From NCBI GenBank assembly GCA_035353175.1, contig DAOPZC010000004.1, positions 1 to 64,000 on the forward strand: a stretch of DNA of 64,000 nucleotides, given 5' to 3'. Within the stretch, counting starts at the first letter, position 1; every line of letters starts with the position of its first letter. The translations under genes and the position numbers were made by a program. Of this stretch, positions 9,237-18,717 are shown piece by piece. Source of the DNA: DAOPZC01 sp035353175. Lineage in GTDB: Bacteria; Verrucomicrobiota; Kiritimatiellia; RFP12; UBA1067. The notes under the pieces were generated by a model. It ran no database searches. It was not told where the DNA came from and was given only the letters and a program-made list of their open reading frames with translations.

Positions 9237-10592
9237 ATGAGAGCGTGGACAATGTGGGCGGCGCTTCTGTTCGGCTGTGTGGCGAACGCGGTTGAATTCA
9301 CGGGCCCAGCTGCGTGGCTCTTGGTGAACACGAATGCGGTCAACGCCTGGAACGAGAGCCGCCGGAAGACGGTTTCCGAAACGCTGAAGTTTTGGCCGGG
9401 GGTGGTGGCGGACAAGCAGAAAGGCGAGGTCCGTCTGCTGGCCGAGGCGGTTGGGCACCGGGCCGGCATCACGGCGGAATTTCTTCTTGTGGGACCGCTG
9501 AGCGATCGCGCCTATGAGGCGGCGGCCGTGACCGTCGCCAAGCCCGGCGACATCGTGAGGGCCGTCGAGTTTTTGGGCGTGGCGCGCGGCGGCGGGGTGG
9601 GGAGCCGGCCTTTTCGTTACTGGCCGTGCGGTGAACGTGTCACGGCGACGATGCGGCGGCTGGATGTCCAGAACGCGCCGGAGAAACCGCTGCAGACGAT
9701 CATTGCGGACAAGGAGTCTTCCGAGCCGCTGTTCGGCGATGGCGGACTGGTTTTCACGGGGGGGCGTTGGCAGGGGGATGTCTGCCTGACCGACACCAAT
9801 ATGCCCTCTTCGGTCATCTCGCTTTACAACGACGGCAGCTCGGTTTTCGATGTGCCTTTTCAGGTGGGCCAGAGCGAGGTGTACGGACGCTTGTCCTTGG
9901 CCGAGGTTCTTCCCTACGGCGCGCTGCTGGAGATCGTTCTGAGACCGCTCACGCCCGCCGATGGCGCGGCGAGGGTCTTTCCTTTGACGGCGACCGCCGC
10001 TTTGGAAGGCGATCAGGTGCTGCTCACCTGCGTCGGCGTGGACGGGCGCGTGCTGAAGCGCGCGGCGCTCGCCGAGGCGTTGAGCTGGCTGCGCGGGCAG
10101 ACCGAATCTGGGCGCGAGCCGTTCGTGGCCGTGGCGATGGACGATGCCATGCCGCTCAAACGGGCGGTCGATGTGGCGAGGGTCTTCGGCATGCTGGACG
10201 GCAAGGGCATCAAGCTGGACGGCAAAACGGAACAGGGTCTTTTCCCGCGTGCGTTCTTGCCGCTCGAAAAGTGGCGCGAGCGCAAGGACCGTAATCCTCA
10301 GCCCTTCGAGCTCCACCTCACGCGCGATGCGGATGGCGTGCTGAAAAAGAAGCTGGTCTTCATCGAGGAGGATTGGAATGTGCCGGGCTTGGATCCTAAA
10401 CTGACGCCGCGCGAGTATCCGTTTACGACATGGGAAGAATTCGGGCCGTTGATTGAAAAGACGGGCGGGGCAGACAGCAAGGTTTTTTTGCTTTTCGTTT
10501 ACGCGCCTGCCGATTTGCCGCTGAGCACGTTCATGCCGGGCGTGCGCGCGGTGTCTGATCGGCTGCCGCTGGTGTACGTGTTCGGCGAGTGA
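9237..10592 (+). CDS. Exported protein of unknown function
   Basis: 451 residues. The ATG at 9237 is preceded by an excellent AAAGGAGG and opens a signal peptide ending near VANAVEF. No family is recognised. The mature part is mixed alpha/beta with no obvious repeats or membrane spans; a segment near residues 280-320 (REPFVAVAMDDAMPLKRAVDV) resembles a small alpha/beta unit and the C-terminus is a hydrophobic strand VYVFGE. It lies 46 bases after the aminotransferase and converges on the small exported protein gene on the other strand. Probably periplasmic. Confidence 0.7.
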   Translation: MRAWTMWAALLFGCVANAVEFTGPAAWLLVNTNAVNAWNESRRKTVSETLKFWPGVVADKQKGEVRLLAEAVGHRAGITAEFLLVGPLSDRAYEAAAVTVAKPGDIVRAVEFLGVARGGGVGSRPFRYWPCGERVTATMRRLDVQNAPEKPLQTIIADKESSEPLFGDGGLVFTGGRWQGDVCLTDTNMPSSVISLYNDGSSVFDVPFQVGQSEVYGRLSLAEVLPYGALLEIVLRPLTPADGAARVFPLTATAALEGDQVLLTCVGVDGRVLKRAALAEALSWLRGQTESGREPFVAVAMDDAMPLKRAVDVARVFGMLDGKGIKLDGKTEQGLFPRAFLPLEKWRERKDRNPQPFELHLTRDADGVLKKKLVFIEEDWNVPGLDPKLTPREYPFTTWEEFGPLIEKTGGADSKVFLLFVYAPADLPLSTFMPGVRAVSDRLPLVYVFGE

Positions 10593-10612
10593 GCGGCGGG
10601 CGCGCTTCGAGC

Positions 10613-11086
10613 TCAGGGCTTTGGCTCTTCAGCGCGAGGCGGTGCGTTTGTCGTGATCTGTTTCTCACGGGCAGGGGCCAGGGTCCCTATAAACGCCGCA
10701 ATCTCTTGATCCCACCTGTTTTCGAGCTGCCGGTTGCGCGGTTCGAGCGGCGCTGAGCCGGGCAAGGGCTCTGCCGTTGCGTTGGGAGGTTTCGGATATT
10801 CCGGAGCACCGTTCAACTTGAACCGGACGCCGTAATCGTATCCCCGGAAAGGGCCGAAGCGGTCGTACGCCGCAAAAGGGTGTGACTCGTCCCGTTCGCT
10901 GAGGGGCATGGCCAGACCGGCCCCAACCCAGGGGCGGCCGAAAGGCGGTCCCCGGCGGTAAGGGGCGTCGGCATACGGATACGGCGCCCAGCTCCATCCC
11001 GCGAAAAAATCGACGGACGACGCTTCATCGGCCTGGAGAAGGGCGGCCGCCGTCGTTGCGAGGATCAGGGTGATCCACTGTTTCAT
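10613..11086 (-). CDS. Small exported protein, aromatic/Pro-rich, unknown function
   Basis: 157 residues on the minus strand with a clear signal peptide (MKQWITLILATTAAALLQADE). The mature protein is rich in Pro, Tyr, Phe, Trp and Gly (WAPYPYADAPYRRGPPFGRP) and then charged. No known domain is recognised. It converges with the upstream exported gene (20 bases between stops) and diverges from pgi. No strong ribosome-binding site is visible, so confidence is moderate; the signal peptide and codon usage favour a real gene. Confidence 0.55.
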   Translation of the reverse strand: MKQWITLILATTAAALLQADEASSVDFFAGWSWAPYPYADAPYRRGPPFGRPWVGAGLAMPLSERDESHPFAAYDRFGPFRGYDYGVRFKLNGAPEYPKPPNATAEPLPGSAPLEPRNRQLENRWDQEIAAFIGTLAPAREKQITTNAPPRAEEPKP

Positions 11087-11261
11087 GTCCGTATTTTAGC
11101 GCATCGCAGCACTGCAAAGAAACGCCGAAATGGCGTTTTGCGCCCGCGCCGTTTTTCATCGGAAGACGTGTTTAGGCTTCTCTGAACAAGCTGCAACGGT
11201 TATATTAAATGCTCTTTTTTACCGATGATTTTGTCCAGTCTCAGAAAACACGGAGTCTAAA

Positions 11262-12878
11262 ATGAACGTTGAAGCATGGAAGAGTGTCGAAGCCGAAATC
11301 GAGGCGACCCGGAATCAGCATTTGCGGGATCTTTTCGCAAAGGATCCGGGGCGGGCGGCCCGGTTTACCGTGGACGCTGCGGGATGGACGCTGGATTATT
11401 CGAAGAACCGCATTACCCCGGTGCTGATGAAGAAGCTTGTCGCGCTGGCCGAGGCGAGCGACCTGAAACGGTGGATCGACGCCATGTTTTCGGGTGAAGC
11501 CATTAACGAGACCGAAAATCGTGCCGTGCTTCATACGGCGTTGCGCAACCGCCCCGACCGTCCGGTCTACGTGAAGGGCAAGGATGTGATGCCGGACGTA
11601 CAGGCGGTGCTGGAGTCGATGTCCGCGTTCGCCGACCGCGTCCGCACCGGCAAGTGGCTGGGGCACACGGGCAAGCGCATCAAGTACATCGTCAACATCG
11701 GCATCGGCGGCTCGGACCTCGGCCCGGCCATGGCCTACCAGGCGCTGAAGCCCTACTCCAAGCGCTCGATCGCGATGCACTTCGTCTCCAACGTGGACGC
11801 GACGCACCTGGCCGAGACCCTGCGCGAGGTCAAGCCCGAGCAGACGCTCTTCATCGTGGCCTCCAAGACCTTCACCACGCAGGAGACCATGACGAACGCG
11901 ATGAGTGCGCGGGAATGGCTGATCGGCAAGCTGGGTGACGCCAAGGCGGTCGCAAAGCATTTCGTGGCCGTTTCGACCAACGCGGAGAAGGTTGCCGCTT
12001 TCGGCATCGACACGGCCAACATGTTCGGCTTCTGGGACTGGGTGGGCGGCCGCTATTCGCTGCCCTCCGCGATCGGCCTCCCGCTGATGATCGCGATCGG
12101 GCCGCGCAACTTCCAGAAGATGCTCAAGGGCTACTTCAAGATGGACCGTCACTTCGCCACGGCGCCCTTCAACCGCAACCTGCCGGTGATCTTGGGCTTG
12201 CTGGGCATCCTGTACGCCAACGGCTACGGCGCCGAGAGCTACGCGGTGCTGCCCTACGACCAGTATCTGGCGCGCCTCGCGGCCTACCTGCAGCAACTCG
12301 ACATGGAGAGCAACGGCAAATCGGTGGACCGCCGAGGCAAGCGCGTGGCGTATTCGACGGGGCCGATCGTGTGGGGCGAGCCCGGCACCAACGGCCAGCA
12401 CGCCTTCTACCAGCTGATCCATCAGGGAACGCGGATGATCCCCTGCGACTTTATCGGTTTTTGTAAGACGCACAACCTGGTCGCGGACCATCACGACAAG
12501 CTGATGGCGAACTTTTTCGCACAGACCGAGGCGCTGGCGTTCGGCAAGACCTCCGAGCAGTGCCGCGCCGAAGGCGTGGCGGAAAAGCTGGTGCCGCACA
12601 AGACGTTCGAGGGAAACCACCCGACCAATACGTTGCTCGCGGACGAGTTGACGCCGGAGACGTTCGGCGCGCTGATCGCGCTCTACGAGCACAAAGTGTT
12701 CACGCAGGGCATCATCTGGGACATTTTCTCGTTCGACCAGTGGGGCGTTGAGCTGGGCAAGGTGTTGGCGTCGAAGGTGCTGGGCGAACTGACGCTGGAG
12801 TCGAAGCCGCTGCTGCGCCACGACGCTTCCACCAATGCGCTGATCGAACGGTATCGCAAGGCGCAGAACCGCGCGTGA
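11262..12878 (+). CDS. pgi: Glucose-6-phosphate isomerase
   Basis: 538 residues, close to the 549 of the E. coli enzyme. It interconverts glucose 6-phosphate and fructose 6-phosphate in the cytoplasm. Signatures seen: NRAVLHTALRNR, IGIGGSDLGPAMAYQAL and VASKTFTTQETMTNA for phosphate binding, WVGGRYSLPSAIGLP (PROSITE-type signature 1), NGQHAFYQLIHQGT with the active-site Glu/His region, HPTNTLL and the C-terminal FDQWGVELGKVLA with the catalytic Lys. It is first in a close run with rfbC and an exported GH99-like gene, so the cluster links central hexose phosphate to sugar nucleotide and glycan functions. Confidence 0.97.
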   Translation: MNVEAWKSVEAEIEATRNQHLRDLFAKDPGRAARFTVDAAGWTLDYSKNRITPVLMKKLVALAEASDLKRWIDAMFSGEAINETENRAVLHTALRNRPDRPVYVKGKDVMPDVQAVLESMSAFADRVRTGKWLGHTGKRIKYIVNIGIGGSDLGPAMAYQALKPYSKRSIAMHFVSNVDATHLAETLREVKPEQTLFIVASKTFTTQETMTNAMSAREWLIGKLGDAKAVAKHFVAVSTNAEKVAAFGIDTANMFGFWDWVGGRYSLPSAIGLPLMIAIGPRNFQKMLKGYFKMDRHFATAPFNRNLPVILGLLGILYANGYGAESYAVLPYDQYLARLAAYLQQLDMESNGKSVDRRGKRVAYSTGPIVWGEPGTNGQHAFYQLIHQGTRMIPCDFIGFCKTHNLVADHHDKLMANFFAQTEALAFGKTSEQCRAEGVAEKLVPHKTFEGNHPTNTLLADELTPETFGALIALYEHKVFTQGIIWDIFSFDQWGVELGKVLASKVLGELTLESKPLLRHDASTNALIERYRKAQNRA

Positions 12879-12892
12879 GACGGGTGACTGTT

Positions 12893-13474
12893 ATGCCGGT
12901 CAAGTTCGAACAGACAGAGCTGGAGGGGGTGACGTTGTGCATCCCCCAAGTTTTTTGCGACGCGCGCGGTTTTTTTCTGGAAACCTACCACGCCGCCAAA
13001 TACATGGAGGGCGGCGTGCGCGCCGTTTTCGTGCAGGACAACCGTTCCTGTTCGACCCGGGGCGTTTTGCGGGGACTGCACTACCAGTTGCACAAGCCGC
13101 AGGCCAAGCTGGTGACGTGCATCCGCGGCGAGATTTATGACGTGGCGGTGGACATCCGTCGCGGTTCGCCGACCTTCGGCAAGTGGTCGGCGGCAGTGCT
13201 CTCTGAAACGAACCATCACCAGCTCTTCATTCCCGGCGGTTTCGCCCACGGCTTCTGCGTGTTGTCGGAAACCGCCGAAATCATGTACAAGTGTTCGGAG
13301 TTCTATGATCCGCGCGATGACCGCGGCGTGCGCTGGAACGATCCTTCTTTTGGCATCGGCTGGCCGGTCGCTGAGCCGGTGCTTTCGGCCAAGGATGCGG
13401 TTCTGCCGTTTCTGAGGGATCTCTCGGAAGAGCAGTTGCCCAAACATGGACATGAGAAGAATAAGGGGGATTGA
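12893..13474 (+). CDS. rfbC: dTDP-4-dehydrorhamnose 3,5-epimerase
   Basis: 193 residues from the ATG at 12893; an upstream GTG at 12875 would overlap the pgi stop by four bases. RmlC-type cupin that epimerises C3 and C5 of dTDP-4-keto-6-deoxyglucose on the way to dTDP-L-rhamnose. Motifs: CDARGFFLETYHAAKY, QDNRSCSTRGVLRGLHYQ with the catalytic His, GEIYDVAVDIRRGSPTFGKW, and IPGGFAHGFCVLSE. The rest of the rhamnose pathway (rfbA, rfbB, rfbD) is not in this window. It ends two bases before the next gene. Confidence 0.95.
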   Translation: MPVKFEQTELEGVTLCIPQVFCDARGFFLETYHAAKYMEGGVRAVFVQDNRSCSTRGVLRGLHYQLHKPQAKLVTCIRGEIYDVAVDIRRGSPTFGKWSAAVLSETNHHQLFIPGGFAHGFCVLSETAEIMYKCSEFYDPRDDRGVRWNDPSFGIGWPVAEPVLSAKDAVLPFLRDLSEEQLPKHGHEKNKGD

Positions 13475-13475
13475 G

Positions 13476-16250
13476 ATGAAGTGTATCGTGCGTGTGGCCG
13501 CGGCGCTTGTCTGCGGTTTGGTGATGCAAGCCGCAGGGAACAGCCCGATTGTTCTCGCCAGGTGGGACTTCGACAAGGAGGACGACAAGGCGTGGTCCCG
13601 TCATGCGAACTGCAGCAAGGATGTCCGCGTCGAGGACGGCGTGCTGAAGGGCACGATGACCGGATGGGACCCGTTTGTCACGAGTCCCGCTTTTTCCGTC
13701 GACGCGACGGCGGGGCAGGCGGTCGAGATGCGCGTGAAGACGACGGCGGGCGGCAGCGGCAATATCTTCTGGGTTCCGGCGGGCGCGAACGGACCGCAGC
13801 AGAAATGGTCGGTCACAACCGAGTGGATCGGGGACAACGAATGGCACGAATACCGCGTGCAGCCATACTGGCAAGGCGAGAAGCGGATCTCGCGCTTGCG
13901 GATCGATTTCGCGGTGCCGACGAACAACACGGGGACGTTCGAGGTCGACTGGGTCCGCGTGGTGGACACGTCGGCCGCCGCAACGGCTGAGCGGGCGTGG
14001 TGTGGAACGGCATTGGCCGCGTGGGCCGCAGCGGATGGCGCGACGGCCGATGTGCGCGATGACGCGTTGGCGTTTGCTTCGTCGGGCCGCATCGGCGCGC
14101 TGATGAGTCCCAGCCTGAAGATTCCGTCAGACGAGACCTGCGTGGTCGCGGTCGAGATGGCGGCACGGGAAGGGGATTCCGGATGCGTCACGTGGGCCTC
14201 GGATGCCGTGAGCGGGTTGCAGCGCAAGACGTTCCGGATCAAGCCTGACGGACACTTCCACACCTATAACATCGATCTGGGAGCGCAGAAGAACTGGACC
14301 GGCAATATCGTACTGCTCAAGCTGACACCTGCGTTGCTGAAAGATGCGCGGGCGACGGTCCGCTCAATCCGAGTTTCCGATGAACCGCTGGGCGGTGCCG
14401 ACGTGTCCGTGCTGCAGGCGCGCTTGGCCGACGCCATCAACCGCGCGGGAAAGCCGGCTCAGTTGCTGATCCAATTCAGCAATGCCGGCGGCGCGGATGC
14501 CAAGGACGTGGCGCTCGCGGTCAAGAAACTGCCACGCGGAGTGAGTGTCGTGACTGTGGCGGGATGGGATAAAGTTCCCGAGATCCCCGCCTCGGGGTCG
14601 GTGACGCACACGGTCCTGCTCGATGCGAAACGGGCGGTCTCCGGTGATGTCGTGTTCGCCGTGACGGGCGCGGGCACGGACGGTACGCGTGTGAAAGCTC
14701 GCATCGAGATCTTGCCCGACCTTGAACTCGCGAAAGCCCCTTACGTGCCGGTGCCCAAACCGCTCAAGAGCGATTATGAGATCGGCGCGCTCTACTTCCC
14801 TGGCTGGTCCAAGGTCGACGCCTGGGCGCGCATCTGGCCCGTTGCGCCGGAGCGCAAGCCTGTGCTGGGGTGGTACGACGAGGCGAATCCCGAGGTGGTT
14901 GATTGGCAGATCAAGTGGGCGGTCGAAAACGGGCTCAAGTATTTTCTGGTGGACTGGTATTGGCATAAGGGGTCCCAGCACCATGACCACTGGATCAAGG
15001 CCTTTCAGCAGGCACGGTACAAGTCCTACCTTAAATGGGCCATGATGTGGGCGAACCACAACGCGGCGGGCAGCCACTCTGAAGAGGATCAGCGCAAGGT
15101 GACGAAGTTTTGGATCGAAAACTACTTCAGTACGCCGGAATATTACCGTATTGACGACAAGCCGGTGGTGATGATCTGGAGCCCGCAAAACATGAATCGC
15201 GATCTGGGCGGCGACGACGGTTGCCGGCGACTGCTGGAAATTTCGCGCACGATGGCGGTCGAGGCGGGATACAAAGGGATCTATTTCATCGCGATGAAAT
15301 GGCCCGAGGCTTCATGGGAACCGAAGGTGGTGCAGGGGTACAAGGACATGGGGTTTGACATGACCTCGATCTACCACTACATGGACCACGGCGGCAAGGC
15401 CGAGAATCCGCGCCGTTTCCCTTTCGAACTGGTGGCGGACTCGAACTACGCGCAGTGGAAAGGCCTGCACGAGACCGGCATCCTGCCGTTCCTGCCGAAC
15501 CTGTCGACCGGTTGGGACGACCGTCCGTGGCATGGCGATAAAGGCATCGAGATCTACGGTCGCACGGTCAAGGATTTCCGGCGCATCTGCAGGGATGCCA
15601 AGAAATTCGCGGACGAGACGGGGGTCAAGCGCCTGACGCTCGCGCCGCTGAACGAGTGGGGCGAGGGCTCCTATGCCGAGCCCTGCGCGCAGTTCGGCTT
15701 CGGCATGTACGAGTCGGTGCGCGATACGTTTTGCCAGAAGCCCGAGGAGGGCTGGCCGCTGAACTACGGGCCGCAAGACGTGGGGCGTGGACCTTACGAT
15801 CTGCCGCCGCCGGTGAAGGACGATTCGACGGAGTGGTTCTTTGCTAAGGGTGCGCTGGGCTGGTACGGCATGATGGGCATCGAGGGCTTCAAGACCGGCG
15901 ATGCGGGGTTGGACTTCAAGACGGCCTCGGCCGATCCGGCCATCGAACGCGGGCTCGACGCTGTGCGCGCGAAGCAGGTCGCCAAGATCGCGGTGCGCAT
16001 GAAAGTGTCGGACGCGAAAGCCGGGGACGCGTGCCAGCTCTTCTGGCAGGTCGGGGCTTCCCCGGCGAGCGAGGCGACGATGCTGCGGCTCCCCGTGACG
16101 CCGGACGGCCAGTTCCGCGATTATGTTTTTGAGGTTGGACAGCACAAGCAGTGGCGTGGCCGGATCAACAAGTTGCGGTTCGATCCGATCAACCAAAAGG
16201 GCGCGGCGGTGACGGTCGAGAGCGTCCGCATGATCCCTTCGGCGAAGTGA
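13476..16250 (+). CDS. Exported GH99-like/WbsX-domain protein with three beta-sandwich modules
   Basis: 924 residues; start ATG 13476 with AAGGGGG upstream and a signal peptide MKCIVRVAAALVCGLVMQAAG. The central part (about residues 425-780) is a GH99-like TIM barrel of the WbsX type: EIGALYFPGW, GLKYFLVDWYWHKG, KPVVMIWSPQNM, and the typical LAPLNEWGEGSYAEP. I also see a repeated beta-sandwich pattern three times: about residues 25-165, 185-310 and 810-924. Each has a strand with EMRVK/AVEMAA/AVRMKVS, then a G-x-F-x-x-Y or EWHEYRV turn, W-x-G-x-I and a closing SIRVS/VESVRMI strand. The likely role is a secreted glycan hydrolase or binding protein; activity is unproven. It follows rfbC by one base. 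Confidence 0.85.
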   Translation: MKCIVRVAAALVCGLVMQAAGNSPIVLARWDFDKEDDKAWSRHANCSKDVRVEDGVLKGTMTGWDPFVTSPAFSVDATAGQAVEMRVKTTAGGSGNIFWVPAGANGPQQKWSVTTEWIGDNEWHEYRVQPYWQGEKRISRLRIDFAVPTNNTGTFEVDWVRVVDTSAAATAERAWCGTALAAWAAADGATADVRDDALAFASSGRIGALMSPSLKIPSDETCVVAVEMAAREGDSGCVTWASDAVSGLQRKTFRIKPDGHFHTYNIDLGAQKNWTGNIVLLKLTPALLKDARATVRSIRVSDEPLGGADVSVLQARLADAINRAGKPAQLLIQFSNAGGADAKDVALAVKKLPRGVSVVTVAGWDKVPEIPASGSVTHTVLLDAKRAVSGDVVFAVTGAGTDGTRVKARIEILPDLELAKAPYVPVPKPLKSDYEIGALYFPGWSKVDAWARIWPVAPERKPVLGWYDEANPEVVDWQIKWAVENGLKYFLVDWYWHKGSQHHDHWIKAFQQARYKSYLKWAMMWANHNAAGSHSEEDQRKVTKFWIENYFSTPEYYRIDDKPVVMIWSPQNMNRDLGGDDGCRRLLEISRTMAVEAGYKGIYFIAMKWPEASWEPKVVQGYKDMGFDMTSIYHYMDHGGKAENPRRFPFELVADSNYAQWKGLHETGILPFLPNLSTGWDDRPWHGDKGIEIYGRTVKDFRRICRDAKKFADETGVKRLTLAPLNEWGEGSYAEPCAQFGFGMYESVRDTFCQKPEEGWPLNYGPQDVGRGPYDLPPPVKDDSTEWFFAKGALGWYGMMGIEGFKTGDAGLDFKTASADPAIERGLDAVRAKQVAKIAVRMKVSDAKAGDACQLFWQVGASPASEATMLRLPVTPDGQFRDYVFEVGQHKQWRGRINKLRFDPINQKGAAVTVESVRMIPSAK

Positions 16251-16271
16251 CGGAATTAAACGGAGAAAATG

Positions 16272-18047
16272 ATGAGTCAGAAAGTACTGTTGTCAGCGAA
16301 TGAGGCGGTCGCGTGGGCCGCATGCAAGGCCGGTTGCACGGTGGCATCGGCCTATCCCGGGACCCCGAGCACCGAGATTCTGGAGAACGTGGCTAAATTC
16401 AAGGACGCGATCAACTGCGAATGGGCGGTGAACGAGAAGGTCGCGATGGAAGTCGCGATCGGCGCCTCCATCGCGGGTGCGCGGGCTCTGACGGCCATGA
16501 AACACGTGGGCCTGAACGTGGCGATGGACCCCCTGATGACCTACACCTACGTGGGCGCGAACGGCGGTCTGGTAGTTATCTCAGCCGACGATCCCGGCAT
16601 GCACAGCTCGCAGAACGAGCAGGACTCGCGCAATCTGGTCAAGTTTGCGCGTGCGGCGCTCTTCGAGCCGGCGGACAGCCAAGAGGCGTTCGACATGGTC
16701 ATCGCGGCGTTCGAAATTTCCGAAAAGTATCAGGTGCCGGCGTTCATCCGCCTCACGACGCGGACCTCGCACACCTCGACGGTGGTTGATGTGGGCGATG
16801 ATTTCGGCCCCGGCAAGGTTGAGCGCAAGCCTTACGTCAAAGAGATCAAACGCTACATCCCCGTTCCGATGTTCGCGCGCCCCCAGCGGCTCAAGGCGCA
16901 GGATCGCACCGCGGCGCTGCGCGCGTTCGCCAACGAAACGCCGTTCAACCGCATCGAGGCGGGGGACCGGCGGCTGGGCATCATCACCGCCAGCGTGACC
17001 TACCAGTACGTGAAGGAGGTCTTCCCCGAGTTCGCCGTCCTGAAGCTGGGCTTCACCAACTCGCTCCCCGCCGAACTGGTCAAGAAGTTCGCGGCGAGCG
17101 TGGACCGCGTGCTGGTGATCGAAGAGCTGGATCCTTTCATGGAGGATCAGGTGCGCGCGCTGGGGATTCCGGTGGTTGAGCACGCGACTGAGCTTAACAT
17201 GTTGGAGATGAATCCCGCCCGCCTGATGGCGTTGCGCAAGGAATTGCTGGGCGACGTCGACGTGCCGGAAGTCCGGCGCGCCGACGCGGGCCTCCCGACG
17301 CGTCCGCCGGTGCTTTGCGCGGGCTGCAGCCACCGCGGCGTGTTCTATACGCTGGCCAAGCTGGGCGCGACGGTGACCGGCGACATCGGCTGCTACACGC
17401 TGGGCGCGTTTCCTCCCCTCAATGCGATGGACACGACCATTTGCATGGGCGCGAGCATCGGCAATGCTTTCGGCATGGAGAAGGCCGGGATGAAGGGCCG
17501 ACTCTGCGCGGTGCTCGGCGATTCGACCTTTTTCCACTCCGGCATGACCGGCCTTCTGAACGTGCTGTACAACGGAGGCAAGATCACGACGGTCGTGCTC
17601 GACAACCGAATCACGGGCATGACTGGACATCAGCAGAATCCCGGATCCGGCAAAACCCTGTGCGGCGAGCCCGCGCCGGTCACGGACATCGGCGAGGTCG
17701 CGAAGGCCATGGGGTTCAAGCGCGTGGTGAGGGTGGACGCCTATGATCTGGCAACGCTCGAGCGCGTGCTGAAAGAGGAACTGGACGCGGATGAGCCGTC
17801 GGTTGTGATCGCGGGCGGCCCGTGCCGCATCGCGGCGAAACTGATGAACGCGGGCACCTACGAGGTCGACGCCGCCAAGTGCAAGGCCTGCGGTGCGTGC
17901 TTCAAGCTGGGGTGCCCGGCCATCGAGCGCGGCGAGATGTCCGCTGACGGCAAGCGTTTCAAGTCGCACATCGACCCCGTGCAGTGCTCGGGTTGCGACC
18001 TGTGCCGGCAGACGTGTAAATTTGACGCGATTAAAAAGATCCGCTAA
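16272..18047 (+). CDS. iorA: Indolepyruvate:ferredoxin oxidoreductase, alpha subunit
   Basis: 591 residues; the second of two adjacent ATGs (16272) has better spacing from GGAG. With IorB it oxidatively decarboxylates aryl-pyruvates from aromatic amino acids to aryl-acetyl-CoA and reduces ferredoxin, a reaction of anaerobes. Seen: N-terminal pyrimidine domain with SAYPGTPSTEILENV and NEKVAMEVAIGASIAGAR, the TPP domain with CAGCSHRGVFY, GDIGCYTLGAFPP and LGDSTFFHSGMTG, and C-terminal ferredoxin motifs CKACGACFKLGCP and CSGCDLCRQTCK for two iron-sulfur clusters. iorB follows after 18 bases. Confidence 0.96.
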   Translation: MSQKVLLSANEAVAWAACKAGCTVASAYPGTPSTEILENVAKFKDAINCEWAVNEKVAMEVAIGASIAGARALTAMKHVGLNVAMDPLMTYTYVGANGGLVVISADDPGMHSSQNEQDSRNLVKFARAALFEPADSQEAFDMVIAAFEISEKYQVPAFIRLTTRTSHTSTVVDVGDDFGPGKVERKPYVKEIKRYIPVPMFARPQRLKAQDRTAALRAFANETPFNRIEAGDRRLGIITASVTYQYVKEVFPEFAVLKLGFTNSLPAELVKKFAASVDRVLVIEELDPFMEDQVRALGIPVVEHATELNMLEMNPARLMALRKELLGDVDVPEVRRADAGLPTRPPVLCAGCSHRGVFYTLAKLGATVTGDIGCYTLGAFPPLNAMDTTICMGASIGNAFGMEKAGMKGRLCAVLGDSTFFHSGMTGLLNVLYNGGKITTVVLDNRITGMTGHQQNPGSGKTLCGEPAPVTDIGEVAKAMGFKRVVRVDAYDLATLERVLKEELDADEPSVVIAGGPCRIAAKLMNAGTYEVDAAKCKACGACFKLGCPAIERGEMSADGKRFKSHIDPVQCSGCDLCRQTCKFDAIKKIR

Positions 18048-18065
18048 CTGAGCGAGGGCTTTGAG

Positions 18066-18647
18066 ATGAAGACGATGAATGTTTCTTTGGTCGGTGTTGG
18101 CGGTCAGGGCATCCTGCTCACCAGCGACATTCTTGCGAAAACTGCGGCGCTGGCTGGGCTGGACGTCAAGAAGAGCGAGATCCACGGCATGGCCCAGCGC
18201 GGCGGCAGCGTCATCAGCCAGGTGCGCTTCGGCGAGAAGGTCTATTCGCCGATCATCCGGGACGGCGCGAGCGATCTGCTGGTTTCCTTCGAGCGTCTGG
18301 AGGCGCTGCGCTGGCGCCACCTGCTCGCACCGAACGGCAGGGTGCTCATCAACGACATCAACATGACACCGATCACGGTCTCCAGCGGGCAGCAGCCTGC
18401 CGTGACGGACTTGGACGCACGGCTCAAGAATGAATATCCTGGCGCGCTTTATATCGATGCCATGTCGCTCGCGAAAAGCGTCGGCAACACGCGTGCGATG
18501 AACATGGTGGTCGCTGGCGCGCTTTCCAAATTGACCCCGTTCAGTGTCGAAGTCTGGGAACAGGCCATGCGCGAGCGCATCCCCGTCAAACTCATTGACA
18601 TGAACATCAAAGCCTTCGAGACCGGCCGGGCCGCCGTCAATTACTAG
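18066..18647 (+). CDS. iorB: Indolepyruvate:ferredoxin oxidoreductase, beta subunit
   Basis: 193 residues, usual IorB size. Gamma-type 2-oxoacid:ferredoxin oxidoreductase domain that completes the IorAB enzyme and contributes to CoA handling. Typical text: VGVGGQGILLTSDILAKTAAL at the N-terminus and KKSEIHGMAQRGGSVISQVRFG. It is the last gene of the run and is followed by a strong terminator at 18718-18794. Confidence 0.96.
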   Translation: MKTMNVSLVGVGGQGILLTSDILAKTAALAGLDVKKSEIHGMAQRGGSVISQVRFGEKVYSPIIRDGASDLLVSFERLEALRWRHLLAPNGRVLINDINMTPITVSSGQQPAVTDLDARLKNEYPGALYIDAMSLAKSVGNTRAMNMVVAGALSKLTPFSVEVWEQAMRERIPVKLIDMNIKAFETGRAAVNY

Positions 18648-18717
18648 GTCGGCCGCAGCGGGTGTGCCGTGAGCCGGATGTTTCGGCACAGGGTGGTCCG
18701 CTTCCGGTAACGGCGCG

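Noticed and set aside
11241..12821. Antisense open frame opposite pgi
   Set aside because: Shadow of a strongly conserved gene; Arg/His-rich translation typical of a reversed GC-rich gene.
16581..18689. Long antisense open frame of about 700 residues opposite iorA/iorB
   Set aside because: It is a mirror of two clearly conserved GC-rich genes and its protein has no recognisable motif.
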